Positions 1-11,149 of a stretch of DNA of 64,000 nt are shown piece after piece. Position 1 is the first letter of the stretch; each line of letters begins with the position of its first letter. Under the pieces are notes generated by a model that saw only the letters and a program-made list of their open reading frames with translations, was not told where the DNA came from and did no database searches. Made by a program: the position numbers and the translations under genes. Origin of the DNA: Triatoma infestans (taxonomy: Eukaryota; Arthropoda; Insecta; Hemiptera; Reduviidae). The DNA lies in assembly GCA_011037195.1 (NCBI GenBank), contig JAAEAF010003080.1:79686-143685 (forward strand), written 5' to 3'.

Positions 1-460
1 GCCGTTTCCTCCTCCTACTGACATTCTTCTCGTGATACCCCTTTCCTCTTGGTACTCGGGGGGGGGGGGTAGTTTTAGGACCGTGCCTACCCTTTAAGAT
101 TTACCAATCTCCCGTTGCGTTTGGAGAGGCCGTTTAACAAGAGAGGTATGTCAGCACCATGGAGAGACTGTTAGTGCAATATCTCTCTATGGCGGAAGTG
201 CCTAGGCACACACCCGCTTGACCCATTTAAGGGCAGGTTGAGATACGCTCAACCAGCGCACAAAAAGATCCCACAAAGTGGTCACACTTCACGCTCAGAA
301 GCTAGGGAAGGCACCTCTATAGTATGGTCTGGTGAACCGCGCACACCTAGCTACAGGCTGGCACCGGTGTTTAATTTATATTGCGAGTTTCCTCCCGTTC
401 AACTCAAGATCTCGGTCATTGGAGTTGTTGCTTAAAACACGGTCACTACGAATCCAACCT
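1..460. other. GC-richer repeat-like sequence, no gene seen
   Basis: This stretch is more GC-rich than the rest of the window and has a G10-11 run near 59-70. No convincing protein reads through it on either strand. A phrase near 230-250 (about GAGATACGCTCAACC) resembles sequence near 45345-45375, so part of it is dispersed repeat. It probably belongs to the same degenerate retroelement as 631-1075, from which it is separated by the family F insertion at 471-620. Confidence 0.35.
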
Positions 461-470
461 CAATTGCAAG

Positions 471-620
471 CTGTTGTGGTGGTTGGAGTGAGTAAACTAA
501 ATTTGCTCTTTGCAAGTCTGTGTTGTCACACTGTCTGAAGAACGCATCCTGAAGATGGGCGAACGCTCGAAACCGGTCGATGACCACAAAATGAAGCAGG
601 CTTCCACGGAAAATGTCTCT
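471..620 (+). mobile_element. Family F fold-back element, copy 1 (one arm plus tail)
   Basis: Short element with the diagnostic block CTGAAGATGGGCGAACGC..GAAACCGGTC near 550-580, followed by GATGACCACAAAATGAAGC. It ends in GGAAAATGTCTC. Its left edge is the reverse complement of the family tail (CCAACCACCACAAC), so the left arm is nearly all deleted. It is flanked by a direct repeat CAATTGCAAG at 461-470 and 621-630, a probable target-site duplication. No protein is encoded. Confidence 0.7.
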
Positions 621-630
621 CAATTGCAAG

Positions 631-1075
631 CAATTGGCTTGGAAACTGGTCCTTCCACTCGTAGTTCAGTATTTCAACTTTAACGCCCGATGGATCTACA
701 GATTCCATGTCCATTGCCTCAAGTACAGGTGTTCAATAACCCAGGATACTTACAGGCAACCCTGCAAGGGGAAAGGATCAGGATAGGATTGGTCGGGGTG
801 AGGGGTTCCCGAACCTGGACCTATAAGTAGCCCCGTCATCAGAGAGCTCTGTTCCTACTTAGGCTGGCTAATGGTCTCTTTAGCTCGCATCCCAGAGCGC
901 CTCATGCTTTCTTCGGAGCCAATCCCCTGTACCGACCACTCCCATTGGTTATCCCCAGGACAGACTTTGGACTACAGAACGGAGTGTTCGCCTCATTTCT
1001 GACCAGTTGATCAGGTGTCTCAATTACCCTCAATCCCTGCATGCTCAGGCATACTCCATCTCAGCTGGACTTATT
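631..1075 (-). mobile_element. Degenerate non-LTR retrotransposon, RNase H end
   Basis: On the minus strand around 1060-900 the pieces HAGIEGN and DQLVRNEANTPFCSPKSVLG read in two frames. They match the RNase H segment of the LINE at 62130-63060 (GNEIADQLAREGANTPFCGP). A frameshift separates the two pieces and stops are frequent, so this is a dead copy. The rest, toward 640, has no recognisable domain. Confidence 0.55.
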
Positions 1076-1530
1076 TAGATTAACAATTATATTTTTTTAA
1101 TGTTGGCCAATAACGATTGTTTATAATTATTAATTGAATTATAGCTTTTGTTGATTAAAACGATTTATAGACAATAATTTACTTTATGTTTGTGAAAACA
1201 TCTTCTTGAGAGTCTGTTCTCTTTTTCGCCAAAAGAGAAATAATAAAGATCAACCACCTGTTTGCTATATTATTTATTGTGTAATTATGCGAAAAACTGA
1301 CATAAAATACAGATTTACCTAATAATTATATTGATAACAGTAACTTAAATGTTGATTATTCCTGCGGACAACGTAATTTTTGCTGGCATATCAAATGTCA
1401 TTAGAAACACTTAATTTTACGTGCTGAATACAATATTTTGTAGGTTAATTGTTACACTTTTGTTCTGCTGAAACTGCCGTTAGATGGACGTATTGTGTTT
1501 AGTAACTAAGAGATTCCTGAATTTTTTTTT
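1076..1530. other. AT-rich spacer, nothing recognised
   Basis: No open frame, RNA gene or repeat family seen in this AT-rich stretch. Confidence 0.5.
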
Positions 1531-1532
1531 CT

Positions 1533-2492
1533 TTTTTACTTGCTAGTAAGAGGAAGTATTTTAATCGTGTCAGATTTTCGATATAGAGTTTTCACCGGAA
1601 ATATCCGTTTTGAGGTCCCCTGAGTCCAAAAAAGTGGTTTTTAGCAAATGGTTTGTGTGTGTGTGTGTGTGTAAACAGCATAGCTCAAAAACGAAAAACC
1701 GCAGAAAGTTGAAACTTGATATTCGATTTAGGTATCACCATTTTGACCGTACGTTATCTGTCAAAATTCCTCAACCGGAAGTACCCCTTTACTAGTTGTT
1801 TTTTTTTACTTTTTTGCGTTTTTCTCAAAAATGGCTCCGACGATTTTCTTCAAACTTGGTATGTCAACTACACATACAAAGAGCTACAACTTTTATTTGA
1901 AACACGTCTCTGTGAAAATTCATTTAAGGGCACTTTTGGGGCGAGGTGGGGTTAGGTTTTCATCTAAAGTGCTATTTCAGTTTATTGGATAATTCGCTCA
2001 TCTGAATAATGTTAATTAGAATTAAATATGTTGTTGAAATTCTAAGTTTGAAAGAAATCGTATAACCGGGAGTGCGTTTACTTTACCACTTTACTAAATG
2101 ATTTATTCTCTTTTTCGCAATTTTCTCAAAAATGGCTCCGACGATTTTCTTGAAACTTCGTTATATAAACTAAACATGCAAGGATCTACAACTTTTATTT
2201 AAAATATTTCTCTGGGAAAATTCATTTAAGGGCACTTTTAGGAGAGGGATGGGGTTATGTTTTTCTCTAAAGTGCTATCATCGTTGATTATACGTACAAT
2301 TCTATCATCCAAATAAAATTAATTAGAAATAAATAGATTGCCAAAATTCAGAGTTTTAAGAAATTTAGTAAAGTTCTTTTAGTTTTCAACGAATTTCGTT
2401 AAATTTGGTACACAAACAATAAAATTTGTCAATTATAATTTTGAGAACAGGAGTAAGAGAAAGTTGTGTGAGTGTTTCACACCAGATTTTTT
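1533..2492 (+). mobile_element. Family H (HINE-like) repeat, near full length
   Basis: It starts in a T-rich stretch with CTAGTAAGAGGAAGT, then TTTCGATAT and a GT run at 1653-1672. It then carries internal blocks TTTTCTCAAAAATGGCTCCG at about 1825 and 2125, each followed by CATTTAAGGGCACTTTT. It ends with GTAAGAGAAAGTTGTGTGAG, TGTTTCACACC and AGATTTTTTT. The two internal blocks are about 300 bp apart, so the interior is a tandem duplication. No protein is encoded. Confidence 0.75.
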
Positions 2493-2497
2493 TATTT

Positions 2498-2715
2498 TGT
2501 GAAACACCTCAAAACGGATATTTCCATAGAAAATTCGATATCGAAAATTTGACAGATTACGTTCAAATTCCCACTATACGCTCAGTACATTTTGTTCAAA
2601 CACCCAAGCACGCACGCGCACACACACACACACACACATCATTCACTAAAAAGAACTCTTTTCTACTGAGGGGTACCAAAACATGTATTTCCGTTGAAAA
2701 TAATTGAGAAAATGA
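2498..2715 (-). mobile_element. Family H 5'-end fragments, inverted
   Basis: Two partial minus-strand copies of the 5' end: CTCAAAACGGATATTTCC at about 2508-2525, then a CA run at 2620-2638 followed by ACTGAGGGGTACCAAAACAT and TATTTCCG. They lie just after the 3' end of the plus-strand copy at 1533-2492. Confidence 0.6.
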
Positions 2716-3371
2716 TACGTAAACAATAAATAGTTGGCCTGTCTGTTGGCTTAATATTAGCTACATTTAAATGAAATGTTTTCTAAATAAAGACAGTAGA
2801 CAAATATAAATGAATTCACCTTTATTATAAATATTAAGTTAGCTATGTGTGTATGAGTAAGTAATAGGGGGGGGGGAAGAGAGTTTATAGTGCTGGGGAT
2901 GGACGACATTAAATGGCATACAGCGGTCATGGTGTTAGTATTATGATCCATTCACTAAATTATAGCGTTCAAACACACGCCCTTCCTATTCTGGTTTACT
3001 ATTCACACACTACTCAACCTTATAATATCCACACATATTCATTTAATATGAGTATATATATATATACAAAGTTTTACATACACGGCTTAATTTAGGTATA
3101 TATTTTTTTTTTTTAGTTTTAATATCTTTTAGGTTTACTAAAAGAGAATTTTCGAATTTTCATGTTGGAGGTCACAATGAGGATGAAATAAATCTTTTTT
3201 GCAAATGTTCTCTGTCTGTGTGTGTGCTAATGTGAAACAATATTTTCAATGAACGAAGTAGATAAGAAACTTAAAACTTGATTTTATTAATATAGATATT
3301 ATCAAGGTATGGGGTCCAACTCAAAGATTTCTGTTAAAATCTTAGAACCGGAAGTAAGACTTTCCAAAATG
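2716..3371. other. Spacer with a decayed family H fragment
   Basis: 2716-3180 is AT-rich and shows only a G9 run near 2868 and short TA repeats near 3053. From about 3205 to 3365 a weak family H 5' region can be followed (CTGTCTGTGTGTGTG, AAACTTGATTTT, AGAACCGGAAGTAAGA). No gene seen. Confidence 0.45.
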
Positions 3372-3372
3372 T

Positions 3373-4350
3373 TTTTACTTTCTCTTACTCCTAGTAAGAG
3401 GAAGTATTTGTAATCGTGTCAAATTTTCGATATCGAGTTTTCACGAAATATCCGTTTTGAGGTCCTCTGAGTCCAAAATAGTGGTTTTTAGCAAATTGTG
3501 TGTGTGTGTATGTGAACAGCATAGCTCAAAAACGAAAAACCGTAGAACGTTGAAACTTGATATTACGTTTAGGTATCACCATGGAATATTCCTCAACCGG
3601 AAGTACCACTTTACTATTTTTTTTTTTTTTTTTTTAAGTTTTTGCGATTTTCTCAAAAATGACTCCGATGATTTTCTTTAAACTTGGTATATCAACTACA
3701 AATACAAAGAACTTAAACTTTTATTTGGAATATTTCACTGGGAAAATTCATTTAAGGGCACTTCTGGAGGAGGACTGGGGTAAGGTTTCCATCTTAACTG
3801 CTATTTCAATTTATTAGACAAACCTGTCATCTAAATAATGTTAATTATAATTAAATATGTTGCTGAAATTCCGTGTCTGAACAGAAAATGGAGATAACCG
3901 GAAGTGCGTTCACTTTACCACATTACTAAATGATTTTTTTCACTTTTTTGCGATTTTCTCAAAAATTGCTAGGACAATTTTCTTGAAACTTCCTATATAA
4001 ACTAAACATACAAAGATCTATAACTTTTATTTATAACATTTCTCTGGAAAAATTCATTTAAGGGCACTTTTGCGGGAGTGGTGGGGTTACAGCTTCCTCT
4101 AAAGTGGTATTATAGTTGATTATACAATTCTATCATACAAACAAAATTAATTAGAAATAAATAGATGGCCAAAATTTCAAGTTTGAAGAAAATTAGCAAA
4201 CCGGAAGTGCGCCTTTACTGAACAGTTTTTTCAGTTTTCGGTGAATATCGTTATATTTGGTACACAAACTATAAAAATTTGTCAATTATAATTTTGAGAA
4301 CAGGAGTAAGAGAAAGTTGTGTGAGTGTTTCACACCAGATTTTTTTTTTT
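3373..4350 (+). mobile_element. Family H (HINE-like) repeat, full-length copy
   Basis: It begins TTTACTTTCTCTTACTCCTA, whose CTCTTACT and AGTAAGAG form a small hairpin. A GT run follows at 3497-3511. Internal blocks TTTTCTCAAAAATGACTCCG (about 3648) and a second one near 3955 carry ACCGGAAGTGCG joints. It ends GTAAGAGAAAGTTGTGTGAG, TGTTTCACACC, AGATTTTTTTTT. The start ACTTTCTCTTAC and end GTAAGAGAAAGT are inverted repeats. This is one of the cleanest copies. Confidence 0.8.
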
Positions 4351-4682
4351 TTAATGATCTCGAAAACCGTTTGGACAGGACGATGCACATTTGGTGATAA
4401 AACAGTATTTGTAGAATAATAGTTATTTCTTTGTCAAAATATTACTGTAAGTCATTGTTTAACTACAAACTGTTCGACACTGATGATTTACGAATGAATG
4501 TTTAGAAATAAAATAAGAATTGATGAGAAAAAAAATTAACAGAAACCTGTTGTTAAAATTGTAAACAAGATGATCATACAGAAAATTACCACCAGATTGC
4601 GTGTTGATGATATTTTATACTAACCAGTCCGAACAATTTATTAAAATAATTATAATTATTTAACTATTTCCCCCCCCCCCCC
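4351..4682. other. Spacer between inverted family H copies
   Basis: AT-rich, with a C run at about 4670-4682. It separates a plus-strand and a minus-strand family H copy joined 3' end to 3' end. No gene seen. Confidence 0.5.
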
Positions 4683-5395
4683 AAACTGGTGTGAAACGCT
4701 CACACAATTTTCTCTTACAGCAGTTTACAAAATTGTAATTGACTTAATTTTATAGTTAGTATACTAAATTGAATGAAATATTGGTGTTTTTAATGAAGAA
4801 AATCGTGAAAACTGAAAAAAAAAAAAATGTTCAGTAAAAACGCACTTCCGGTAAACTAATTTTCTTGGAACTCGGAATTTTGGCCATCTGTTTATTTCTA
4901 ATTAATTTTATTTAGATGGTAGAATTGTATAATCAACTATGATAGCACTTTAGAGGGAAATTATAACCTCATCCTTCCCCCATAAAAATCCTTAACTGAT
5001 TTTACAAGGGGAAATATTTCAAATAAAAGTTGTAGCTCTTTATATGTGTAGTTTACATTCCTAGTTTAAAGAAAATCGTTGCTACCGTTTTTAGAGAAAA
5101 TAGTAGAAAACTGAAAAATACTTTTCACTAAAAAACGCACTTCCGGTGTACTGATTTTCTTCAAACTCGGAATTTCAACAACATATTTAATTCTAATTAA
5201 TATTATTTAGATGATAGAATTGTGTAATCAACTAAGATAGCACTTTACAGGTAAACCTAACCCTATCCCTCTCCCCCCAAAAATTGTCCTTAATTGAATT
5301 TTTCCAGAGAAATGTTTCAAATAAAAATTGTAGCTCTTATTATGTGTAGTTTATTTTCCAAGTTTATAAAGAAATTGTTTGAGCGAAAGTTTTGA
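4683..5395 (-). mobile_element. Family H repeat, 5'-truncated copy
   Basis: Minus-strand copy starting at its 3' end with ACTGGTGTGAAACGCTCACA, then TTTTCTCTTAC. Two internal blocks follow (CGCACTTCCGGT at about 4840 and 5135; CAAATAAAAGTTGTAGCTC at about 5018). It fades near 5395 before reaching the GT tract and 5' end. Confidence 0.7.
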
Positions 5396-6244
5396 AACAA
5401 AGCTAGTTATGAATATCTAGCGTTTTAAAGTTTAAAATACAGAGGTTTTCAACAAAATTCCTAAGAAGTGTCAAAGTAAGCTCCCACATCGTATTAACCG
5501 ATTTTCTTCATACTAGTCACTTTAATAATGCACTTAATATCCTTAATTTTATATAGGTGAAGTATCGTAAATATTTGTAACTGAAATTCTACTTTAAAGC
5601 AGTGGAGTAAACTAGGATTTAGAGGCCCCTCCAGTTATTTTTTTTTACTAAATAAATGTATATTTTCAGTCTCACGTTACATTATATTCAAGTTTTTCGA
5701 ATCTTTTTTATTGGCAAAATCAGACATTAAATCATCCAATGTTACATTGACCCTTTTTCACAGCCAATAGAGATAGAAATTTTAAACGTTGTCTTTCATA
5801 GTTTGTAATTTATAAGGTTTTATTAATTTTAATTTGAATGAACGTTCTGCACATGCTATTGTTATCGTTATAGTTAAATAGAGTAATGGTGGTGTAATTA
5901 CTTCTGTAAAATTACTTTCTACAAATAGATATTTAATCAACAATAAATTTGCAAATTGTTTTATAATCGTTTCTGATGTTTAAAAATTAAATTCATTAAA
6001 CATTTAACTACCATATGTTTGTACGTTGAATCCTAATAATTAACTGAAACCTTCCTATTAGTTTGTAATATTAACGATAAAATGTCCCATATCAATTGGA
6101 CATGCGTTAATTTTTTATTAAATGAACTGCCAACCCTCTTCATCTACTACTGATTGTTTATTAGATTTAGTTTTCATTGGTAAATTCCAATTTGTTTATT
6201 TGGTGTAATAAAATGTTTTTTTTTTTCAAAGTTGGTACCACTGC
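5396..6244. other. AT-rich spacer, nothing recognised
   Basis: Some phrases (CCGATTTTCTTCATACTAG near 5500) suggest very old family H debris. No coding frame or RNA gene seen. Confidence 0.4.
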
Positions 6245-7144
6245 TATGAGCGGGAAGCCAGCTGAAGCGAACGAACAGTACCGGACATCAGTAGCTTCCC
6301 AAAACTCTCATTGTGCTGAAAGTTAAAGTTGAGTATCGTGGTATGCGCGTCGCAGCGATTAATCGCGAAATCATTTCAGTTTATTGGAAGTCAGTAATAA
6401 ACTGAAGAGTTGTTGATGACCTTGACGAACTTTGTCCCAAAAATGTCACAAACTTTGTTCATGAAATGGTGAATGATCGCAAGTTGTGTGCGAGATAGGT
6501 GACGAAAAAGATGCTTACTGAAGCACACAAACTTAACAGAGTCACAGCCTCGCGAGAATTTCTTGAGCGTTTTGAGACTGAAGGCAAGACTATGCTCGAA
6601 TCTACAGTGACGGGAGATGGTTCTTGGTTTTACTACCATACCTCAGAGAGTAAATGACAATCAATGTTATGGCGCCATACCCATGGTCCTTCAACAAAAA
6701 TATTTCAAAACTCAAAAATCAGCTCAAAAAAAATCATGGCGACAGTTTTTTTCAACGCTGGAAGTTACAGTGAGACCCTCCAGAAACTTCGCAGAGTTCT
6801 ATAAAACAAACGCCATGGGATGCTGACGAAGGGAGTCTGTCTTCTTCAAGAACAATGCTCGTCTGTACGTCGCTCGTGCAACACAAGATGATTGTTGCTG
6901 ATCTCATTTGGTTGGGATATTTTTATCCACCCCTCACAGACCCGATTTCACACCTAGCGACTGTCATCTCTTCACTAAATTGAAAGAACATCTGGGTGAT
7001 TTTTTCGATGACGACGAGGAGAAAATCGAAGTGGTAAACTGGCTAAAAGATGTGGCGGGAGACCTCTATGACACAGGAATGAAAAAACTCGTCCCACGGT
7101 TGACAAAATGTATTGAAGTAAGTGGTGATTATGTGGAAAAATAA
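6245..7144 (+). pseudogene. Mariner-like transposase relic
   Basis: Degenerate transposase of a mariner-family cut-and-paste DNA transposon. Plus-strand pieces in shifting frames are recognisable: EFLERFETEGKTMLEST, then GDGSWFYYHTSESK (the region of the first catalytic Asp), then PHRPDFTPSDCHLFTKLKEH (second/third Asp region), then VVNWLKDV and KLVPRLTKCIEVSGDYVEK ending in TAA at 7142-7144. The order and spacing are those of mariner D,D34D transposases. A stop follows TSESK, and several frameshifts and deletions make it dead. Terminal inverted repeats were not identified. Confidence 0.75.
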
Positions 7145-7156
7145 TATAATACCTAT

Positions 7157-7385
7157 AGGGAAGGGAATAGCTAAGTGGTTAGCGTCCTGGACTCCCATGC
7201 GGAGGACGCGGGTGCCAGTCCAGCTGGGCTACCCTTAGATTTTTTTCTTCCTAGGAGCCTCTACAACTCACTGTCCGGTGATGGACAGTGTTGTCTGTAA
7301 CGAGAGAACACTGTTCGGAGGCCGGCAGTGCACTGACAAGGCCCGGGCGCTTATGACCATAGACAATGACGTAGATTTTTTTTTT
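7157..7385 (+). mobile_element. SINE family S1
   Basis: tRNA-like head with A box TAGCTAAGTGGTTAGCGTCC and a decayed B box (GGGTGCCAGTCC, expected GGTTCGAGTCC). The S1 body follows: TTCCTAGGAGCCTC, CACTGTCCGGTGATGGACAG, CGGAGGCCGGCAGTGCACTG, GGGCGC..ATGACCATAGA, and a T-rich end. The body matches the copy at 35162-35363. The A box would be a Pol III promoter if alive. Confidence 0.75.
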
Positions 7386-7402
7386 ATTAAAAAAATAATA
7401 TG

Positions 7403-7640
7403 TAATATCAGAGACATTTTCCGTGGTAGCCTGCTTTATTTTTGATGGGCGTTCGCCCATCTTCAGGATGCGTTTGTCAGACAGTGTGATAACACAGACT
7501 TGCACAGAGCAATTCAATTTATACACTGACTCTGTGTGAATTTGCTATGTGCAAATCTGTGTTATCACACTGTCTGACAAACGCATCCTGAAGATGGGCG
7601 TACACCCGAAACCGGTCGAATACCAAAATATGAAGCAGGT
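7403..7640. mobile_element. Family F fold-back element, copy 2 (two inverted arms)
   Basis: Left arm: CAGAGACATTTTCCGTGGTA, CGTTCGCCCATCTTCAGGAT, ACTTGCACAGAGCAA. Right arm, inverted: TGTGCAAATCTGTG, GCATCCTGAAGATGGGCG, CCCGAAACCGGTCGAAT. The left arm lacks the ATCGACCGGTTTCGGG segment, a small internal deletion. The right tail is lost after GAAGCAGGTGAAATG. No target duplication was found. Confidence 0.7.
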
Positions 7641-7667
7641 GAAATGTTATTGGTGTGATGTGTGTTT

Positions 7668-7699
<32 letters not shown>

Positions 7700-7700
7700 T
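7668..7700 (+). repeat. (GTA)n microsatellite
   Basis: About ten uninterrupted GTA units just after the right arm of family F copy 2. Confidence 0.9.
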
Positions 7701-8570
7701 TGTGCAGCATGAGCGGTTTAGTAAAAGGGCTTGTCAGTATATATGTTTAAGAGAGAAGCATTAGTAATAATCAAGGGAGCACCACTGTTTTTAAAATAAA
7801 TATATTATTCTCTAAGCAAATTTAAATAATTTACAATATCACAACTCTATCTTAATAAATCAGATGTTTATCTAGAATTAAGGCAAATCACTATCACTGG
7901 CACTGAGTTTAAGAGAGCGATTCTTGAAGCAAGTGTTCTGGCTTGAATGTCTGTTCAGACTGTCTTGAAAGGATGTCTTCTCTTCATAGGTCAAATCCTT
8001 TCAAATAATGCTGGTATGTCTGGAGGGAGTTTTATTGTTTTACCCTAACTGTTTCTTGCCCTTTGTCTCTTGGTTTGCATTGATCTACCTGGCTCTATCC
8101 CCATCACTAAAATACACTATTTGAATTAGCTAATTTTCACAAAATTATTTTACTAAACTATTTTCCAAAACTCCACACAATAAATTATAATACCTCTAAG
8201 TTTCATTAAAAATATATATATTTTTGTATTTTTATAAAATCTTGTTACCTTACTTTCCAGTTAACCCTTGTATCTTATGAATTTTTTAAGATGAATCTCC
8301 AATTCAGATTCTTTCGTTTGGTAAGGTAAAAGTTGATATCCCTAAGATAATAGGATGCCCGTTAGTTTGTGATAACTAGATCAAATGATTATCTTTGTAA
8401 TAAATCCAAAATGATCAATAATCTATAATAATTCATTGAGAATCAAATTTATAGTAAATTGTTATTTCTACGCCTTCCATAGGTATTTTATGTTTCTGAA
8501 TGTTGTTTTGCGAGAAATCAAAATTATATTTGGTTGTCTTGAAAAATGGATTCTCTGGCGATCTGAAAAT
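7701..8570. other. AT-rich spacer, nothing recognised
   Basis: No coding frame, RNA gene or family member recognised in this stretch. Confidence 0.5.
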
Positions 8571-8574
8571 AAGG

Positions 8575-9030
8575 CTTTGATCAAAAATTGGTAAACCAGA
8601 AGTATCATTTTCCTCAATGGATTATTTTCTTTTTTGCAATATTCTCGAAAACCAGCTTCAACAATTTTTCTTTAAACTTGGTACACTGACTACACATTTA
8701 AAGAGTTGTAACTTTTATTTTCTAACATTTTTCCGGGAAAATTCATTTCAGAGGGATTTGGGGGGGGGGAAGGATTGAGATTATTCTTTTCTTAAAAGTG
8801 TTATTTTATTTTATTGTTTTAAATATTAATTAAAATTAAATGTGCCGCCAAAATTCTGAGTTTGAAGAAAATCGGTTTAATCAGAAGTACGACTTTATTG
8901 AATAATTTTTCTTCCAGTTTTCTATAATTTTTTCCATGACGTAACCGAGGTGTTTCGTTAAACTTGGTATAATATATACCAGTCACTTTTGTTTAAAATT
9001 CATTTGAGGGAGTTAAAGTTGTGCTTTTTC
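8575..9030 (+). mobile_element. Family H repeat, old partial copy
   Basis: Diverged plus-strand block: AACCAGAAGTATCA, CAATATTCTCGAAAACC, AAACTTGGTACACTGACTAC, GGGAAAATTCATTT, then a G run at 8760-8769, ATTAAAATTAAATGTG and GAGTTTGAAGAAAATCGG. Neither end is preserved. Confidence 0.6.
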
Positions 9031-9525
9031 TAAAAAAAAAGGAAGTCGCTCTATTATGTTTAGATTCTCCCATTGATATCGAAGATATAAAACATTTACT
9101 AAAAATTATAAGTACGGAAAACTTAATTTTAAAGTGCAGTTTAAGAAAGTCGGAGATTAACAAAGCTAATTAACTGTTAGGATGATGATTCGTGTAGATT
9201 ATGATTTTGCTTTCACATCTTAAATGATGAATAGATAAGTCAGTATTAAATAGACATTGATAAAATCTATCTGTTGTTTGCAATTATTAATTAAAGTTAT
9301 ACTACTTACACTGTCTGCGACTTTTTCAATATATATTTTTATTCTCTGAATATAATTCTAATATTTCAAATTTTAACTTCAGAATTTATTGGTATAACTA
9401 GATTATAAATAATTTTATCAAAATAAATTCTTTAGTTCAGTGTGTGATCATTGAAACATTTTTCTAAAAAAAAAAATAATAATAATAATAATTTTAGGTA
9501 GTTTTGCATAATATGTGTGTCCTCA
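9031..9525. other. AT-rich spacer with a short (AAT)n run
   Basis: No gene seen. An A/AAT-rich run at about 9465-9492 lies just ahead of the SINE at 9526. Confidence 0.5.
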
Positions 9526-9775
9526 TGTATTGGTCTAGTGGCTAGAGCACTCGGCTTTGGTGCGAGAATTTAGGGTTCGATTCCCGTGAGGGGAAAGTCG
9601 GTATTGACACAGCATCATCGAGAGAAAAAATGTGAAGCTACAGTTCGTAGCGCCCCTAGGTAGCGAAGGGGAGAACTAAACGGCGAGAGAACTTCAGCGT
9701 GCTTACCACACGTCCCCCAGTATATATCGCCGTCACCGTCTGGCAAGCTTTGGTCCTTTATGGACTGTTACTCCA
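9526..9775 (+). mobile_element. SINE family S2, nearly complete
   Basis: tRNA-like head with A box TGGTCTAGTGGCTAGAGCAC and B box GGGTTCGATTCCCG. The family body follows: AAGTCGGTATTGACACAGCA, AGCTACAGTTCGTAGCGCCC, AACTAAACGGCG, GCTTACCACACG, CCGTCTGGCAAGCTTTGGTC, TGGACTGTTACTCCATAG. The same body, reversed, is at 17867-18097. The head could act as a Pol III promoter; it is not a tRNA gene because no acceptor-stem partner follows the B box. Confidence 0.75.
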
Positions 9776-9944
9776 TAGTTACGTTAAATTTCAAATATAT
9801 GTGGGGCTGGTTCAGTGTTTATTCAATGTATTTATCCCACCCCCAAGCACGGACCACCCCCAAGCACAAATGAGCAAAATCTGAGTTTGTCATTTTATTA
9901 TATACGAGTGTAATAACAGAAGTAAGAGAAAGTCGTATTGGAGA

Positions 9945-10335
9945 GCAGGAGAGTGGCGATAGTCAGGCAGCCTTAAAGGCACTTTCTTCATACCAAAAAT
10001 AGTCTCAAAATTGGTGTGGGACTATCTGCCTTAACCGAGGTGGGTGCTCAAAATAAGCTGACATTCGCCTGGGTACCGGGACATGCGGGGTTCCTTGGCA
10101 ACGAAGTGGCGGACGCCTGGCGAGGGAGGGCTCGAAAGATACCTTTATAGGCCCCGAGTCCTTCTGTGGGTTGCTCAGGAGGTTGCAATTGTGGGAAAGA
10201 ACACCAAGGCAGAATCAAGCTAAATTCTTTATTAAAAGAAATTTAGTTAAATTTACCAGGGTCCTACTGAGACATAGCCGAAGGGATATAAGGCTAATAA
10301 TAGGTCTACTAACAGGACATTGTAAGCGGTGTGTG
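9945..10335 (+). mobile_element. Non-LTR retrotransposon RNase H fragment
   Basis: Plus-strand pieces in shifted frames: AALKALSS, then LTFAWVPGHAGFLGNEVAD (RNase H), then HSRRDIRLIIGLLTGHC, the usual segment before the C-terminal zinc motif of RNase H-bearing LINEs. It stops abruptly at about 10335 where family H sequence begins (CATAGCTCAAAAATGAAAAA), so it is truncated there. Confidence 0.65.
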
Positions 10336-10337
10336 GA

Positions 10338-10985
10338 CACCATAGCTCAAAAATGAAAAATCGCAGAAAGTTCAAACCTGATATTCCGTTTAGGTATCAC
10401 CATGGGATTCGATAGTAAGTTATATGAATGTAAAAATTCCTCATCCGAAAGTACCACTTTACTGAATTTTTTTATTCTTGCACTTTTTTGCGATTTTCTC
10501 GAAAATGGCTCCAACAATTTTTCATTAAACTTGGAATATCAATTACTTAAATTAAGAGCTACAACTTTTCTTTCAAACATTTCTCAGGAAAAATTCATTT
10601 AAGGGCTCTTTTAGGGGAAGGGATGGGGTACGGTTTCCTCTAATGTGTTATTTCACTTTATTACACGATTCTATCACCAAAATAATATTAATTAGAATTA
10701 AATATGTTGTTGAAATTTCTAGTTTGAAGAAAATCGGATGATCGGAAGTGCGTTTTTTTGTTGAAAACTTTTCTTAGTTTTCTATTTTCTCTAAAACGGC
10801 TCCAATTATTTTCTTTAAACAAGATATGCGAACTAAACACACACACACACACACAAAGAGTTATCTATAACTTTCATTTGAAACATTCCTCTGGGTAAAG
10901 TGATTTAAGGGGGCTTTTGGGAGGGGGGCGGGATTGTTTTCCTCTAAGGTGCTATCTTAGTTGATGATTATACAATTTTACTATA
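10338..10985 (+). mobile_element. Family H repeat, partial copy
   Basis: Starts inside the element at ATAGCTCAAAAATGAAAAAT. It continues through TTTAGGTATCACCATGGGAT, CCGAAAGTACCACTTTACTG, GCGATTTTCTCGAAAATGGC, a second block with CGGAAGTGCG at 10743, a CA run at 10838-10854 and GGGGGCTTTTGGGAGGG. Both ends are missing. Confidence 0.7.
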
Positions 10986-11149
10986 ATGGGTATGAGAAGG
11001 AGAGAATTGGAATTTAAGAGATGAAATAAACTGGAGTAATAATGCTGAACACTGTATAATGAAAAAGTAACAAACTGCCAGGACTTTACATTACATTCAT
11101 GTAAAAAGAAATTTGGGAGCGAAAGATTTAGTGTTAGTGAAGAAAAGGG
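10986..11149. other. Short spacer, nothing recognised
   Basis: No feature recognised. Confidence 0.4.

Noticed and set aside
9530..9600. tRNA gene
   Set aside because: A and B boxes are present, but there is no closing acceptor stem and the sequence continues into a SINE body repeated at 17867.
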